Origin: JBGSKY01 sp041740995
GTDB taxonomy: Bacteria > Planctomycetota > Planctomycetia > Pirellulales > Pirellulaceae
Reading direction: 5' to 3'
Length of the DNA stretch: 7,823 nucleotides
NCBI GenBank assembly: GCA_041740995.1
Contig: JBGSKY010000173.1
Coordinates: 1 to 7,823, forward strand
Shown here piece after piece: positions 7,403 through 7,823 of this stretch. Position 1 is the first letter of the stretch, and every line of letters starts with the position of its first letter. Both the position numbers and the translations under genes were made by a program. The notes under the pieces are model-generated. The model made no database searches. It was not told where the DNA came from and saw nothing but the letters and a program-made list of their open reading frames with translations.

Positions 7403-7463
7403 TAGCGAAAGTCGTCACGACTTTCGGAGTTTGCTGTGCCGAAACTCCTGAAGACTTTCGCTA
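7403..7463. repeat. Composite palindromic element with nested hairpins
   Basis: An 11-bp perfect outer inverted repeat, TAGCGAAAGTC (7403-7413) and GACTTTCGCTA (7453-7463), encloses two more. CGAAAGTCG-TCA-CGACTTTCG (7406-7426) has a 9-bp stem and shares its left arm with the outer stem. GGAGTTT (7426-7432) pairs with AAACTCC (7442-7448) across a 9-nt loop. TTTCGG (7422-7427) can alternatively pair with CCGAAA (7439-7444). Such compact, non-coding, multi-hairpin blocks are typical of dispersed REP-like intergenic repeats. No second copy is in the window. Confidence 0.75.
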
Positions 7464-7472
7464 CCCCGAATT

Positions 7473-7498
7473 TAAAGCAGTACTTATTTCGTGCTTTA
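7473..7498. repeat. Small inverted repeat
   Basis: TAAAGCA (7473-7479) is the exact reverse complement of TGCTTTA (7492-7498), with a 12-nt loop. It lies 9 bp beyond the composite palindrome and may be part of the same element or chance. Confidence 0.4.
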
Positions 7499-7543
7499 GC
7501 GAGCAGTTAAGAAACCTTAGAATTCCGCAAGAATTAATTCCCA

Positions 7544-7614
7544 CGCAGGAAGAATCACGGCATAGCCCAGAATACACTGAGCAAAATCTTAATGCCGGTC
7601 CTAGCATTCCTGCG
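7544..7614. repeat. Nested long-range inverted repeat
   Basis: CGCAGGAA (7544-7551) pairs with TTCCTGCG (7607-7614), and inside it CGGCAT (7558-7563) pairs with ATGCCG (7592-7597). The stems are separated by unequal internal loops of 6 and 9 nt, with an apical loop of 28 nt. Collinear nesting of two stems is more than a single chance match, but no known RNA family is recognised. Confidence 0.4.
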
Positions 7615-7651
7615 ACGAGTCGGAGAACGCAAGAGAGCGTCATCGAAGAAG

Positions 7652-7689
7652 CTCGTACCGGAATAGCGACTTACGAGGGTATCTATACC
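7652..7689. repeat. Two abutting inverted repeats
   Basis: CTCGTA (7652-7657) pairs with TACGAG (7672-7677) across 14 nt. Immediately after it, GGTAT-CT-ATACC (7678-7689) forms a near-perfect palindrome. The second could be an operator half-site pair or a small hairpin. Its role is unknown. Confidence 0.35.
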
Positions 7690-7704
7690 GCAACTGCTTT
7701 AGTA

Positions 7705-7733
7705 TTGAGCAAAAACGATCGTTTGTAGAGAAT
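7705..7733 (+). promoter_or_regulatory. Candidate sigma-70-like promoter for the gene at 7777
   Basis: TTGAGC (7705-7710, 4 of 6 matches to the -35 consensus) and GAGAAT (7728-7733, 4 of 6 to the -10 consensus) are separated by exactly 17 bp. Transcription would begin near 7740, giving a leader of about 35 nt with the Shine-Dalgarno at 7764-7770. Neither box is strong, so this is tentative. Confidence 0.3.
7713..7724. promoter_or_regulatory. Perfect 12-bp palindrome, candidate operator
   Basis: AAACGATCGTTT is a perfect palindrome lying wholly inside the spacer between the candidate -35 and -10 boxes. A dimeric repressor bound here would block polymerase. The regulator is unknown, and autoregulation by the downstream gene product is one possibility. 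Confidence 0.4.
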
Positions 7734-7763
7734 AGGTCTTCACCTAATTCGAAGTCCACCGTC

Positions 7764-7770
7764 GAAGGGA
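7764..7770 (+). promoter_or_regulatory. Shine-Dalgarno sequence of the gene at 7777
   Basis: GAAGGGA lies 6 nt before the ATG. It contrasts with the weak or absent sites upstream of rbsK, the copy 2 hydrolase and the DUF6807 gene, and it supports the start of the partial last gene. Confidence 0.55.
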
Positions 7771-7776
7771 ATCGAC

Positions 7777-7823
7777 ATGCTAGCTCTCAACGTCACGGAT
7801 GAACAGATTGTTACGCTTCGCCA
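7777..7823 (+). CDS. Start of unidentified gene (3' partial)
   Basis: An ATG at 7777 opens a frame that runs off the window after 15 complete codons (MLALNVTDEQIVTLR). It is preceded by GAAGGGA at 7764-7770, six bases upstream, the best Shine-Dalgarno in the window, and by a candidate promoter. The visible residues look like the N-terminus of a small soluble protein, loosely like the openings of short antitoxin-type proteins (hydrophobic strand, then an acidic helix start). Fifteen residues cannot establish this. It is separated from the sugar operon by over 400 bp and a possible terminator, so it is probably an independent unit. Confidence 0.55.
   Translation, partial: MLALNVTDEQIVTLR

Larger units (their letters stand above)
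7355..7776. other. Gene-poor, inverted-repeat-rich intergenic region
   Basis: This 422-bp stretch has no reading frame with a plausible start, length and ribosome-binding site. One frame (7351-7725) lacks stops but has no ATG or GTG, and its only TTG codons lie near its end. Inverted repeats fill most of it: the end of the terminator-like repeat, the composite palindrome, a small hairpin, a nested repeat and two abutting repeats, then the promoter-like segment before 7777. No tRNA, rRNA or CRISPR pattern is seen. Confidence 0.6.

Noticed and set aside
7403..7463. CRISPR array or tRNA
   Set aside because: The block has no regularly spaced direct repeats. The stem arrangement lacks tRNA arm lengths and conserved bases.
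7461..7643. 60-aa reverse-strand frame in the intergenic tail
   Set aside because: Its composition is Cys/Leu-rich, it overlaps inverted repeats and has no recognisable motif.
7592..7666. 24-aa + strand frame beginning MPVLAFLRRVGERKR
   Set aside because: It is short, has no Shine-Dalgarno, and its ATG lies inside the right arm of an inverted repeat.

Overview
The window reads as part of a sugar-utilisation operon from a planctomycete, most likely of the Pirellulaceae type. This rests on gene content: secreted proteins of the Sde0182 (DUF1593) and DUF6807/'PmoA-like' families next to a CUT2 sugar transporter. Weak or absent Shine-Dalgarno sequences before several genes and a start-less, palindrome-rich intergenic tail also fit. 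The organism assignment is inference; no rRNA or marker gene is present.

Layout, all genes on the + strand. Bases 1-1500: rbsA-type double ATPase, cut at its 5' end by the window edge. Bases 1494-2465: rbsC-type permease, overlapping rbsA by 7 bp. Bases 2476-3408: PfkB-family ribokinase. Bases 3396-4796 and 4813-6204: two tandem, diverged, signal-peptide-bearing proteins with a nucleoside-hydrolase-like domain and a C-terminal beta-sandwich. After a 145-bp gap, 6350-7354: a secreted DUF6807 protein with a TTG start. Bases 7355-7776 contain no convincing gene but are packed with inverted repeats. A new gene with a good ribosome-binding site starts at 7777 and runs off the window.

The first five genes overlap or lie within 16 bp of one another and are probably one transcript. 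The most economical reading is a ribose (or ribose-like sugar) scavenging pathway: exported nucleoside-hydrolase-like proteins cleave a ribosylated substrate outside the cytoplasm, the RbsAC transporter imports the sugar with a binding protein encoded outside the window, and the kinase phosphorylates it. The transporter and kinase calls are solid. The hydrolase activity and the substrate link are hypotheses from gene order and family resemblance.

The most unusual non-coding structures are a 61-bp composite palindrome at 7403-7463 with mutually exclusive pairings, and a perfect 12-bp palindrome at 7713-7724 inside a candidate promoter for the last gene.
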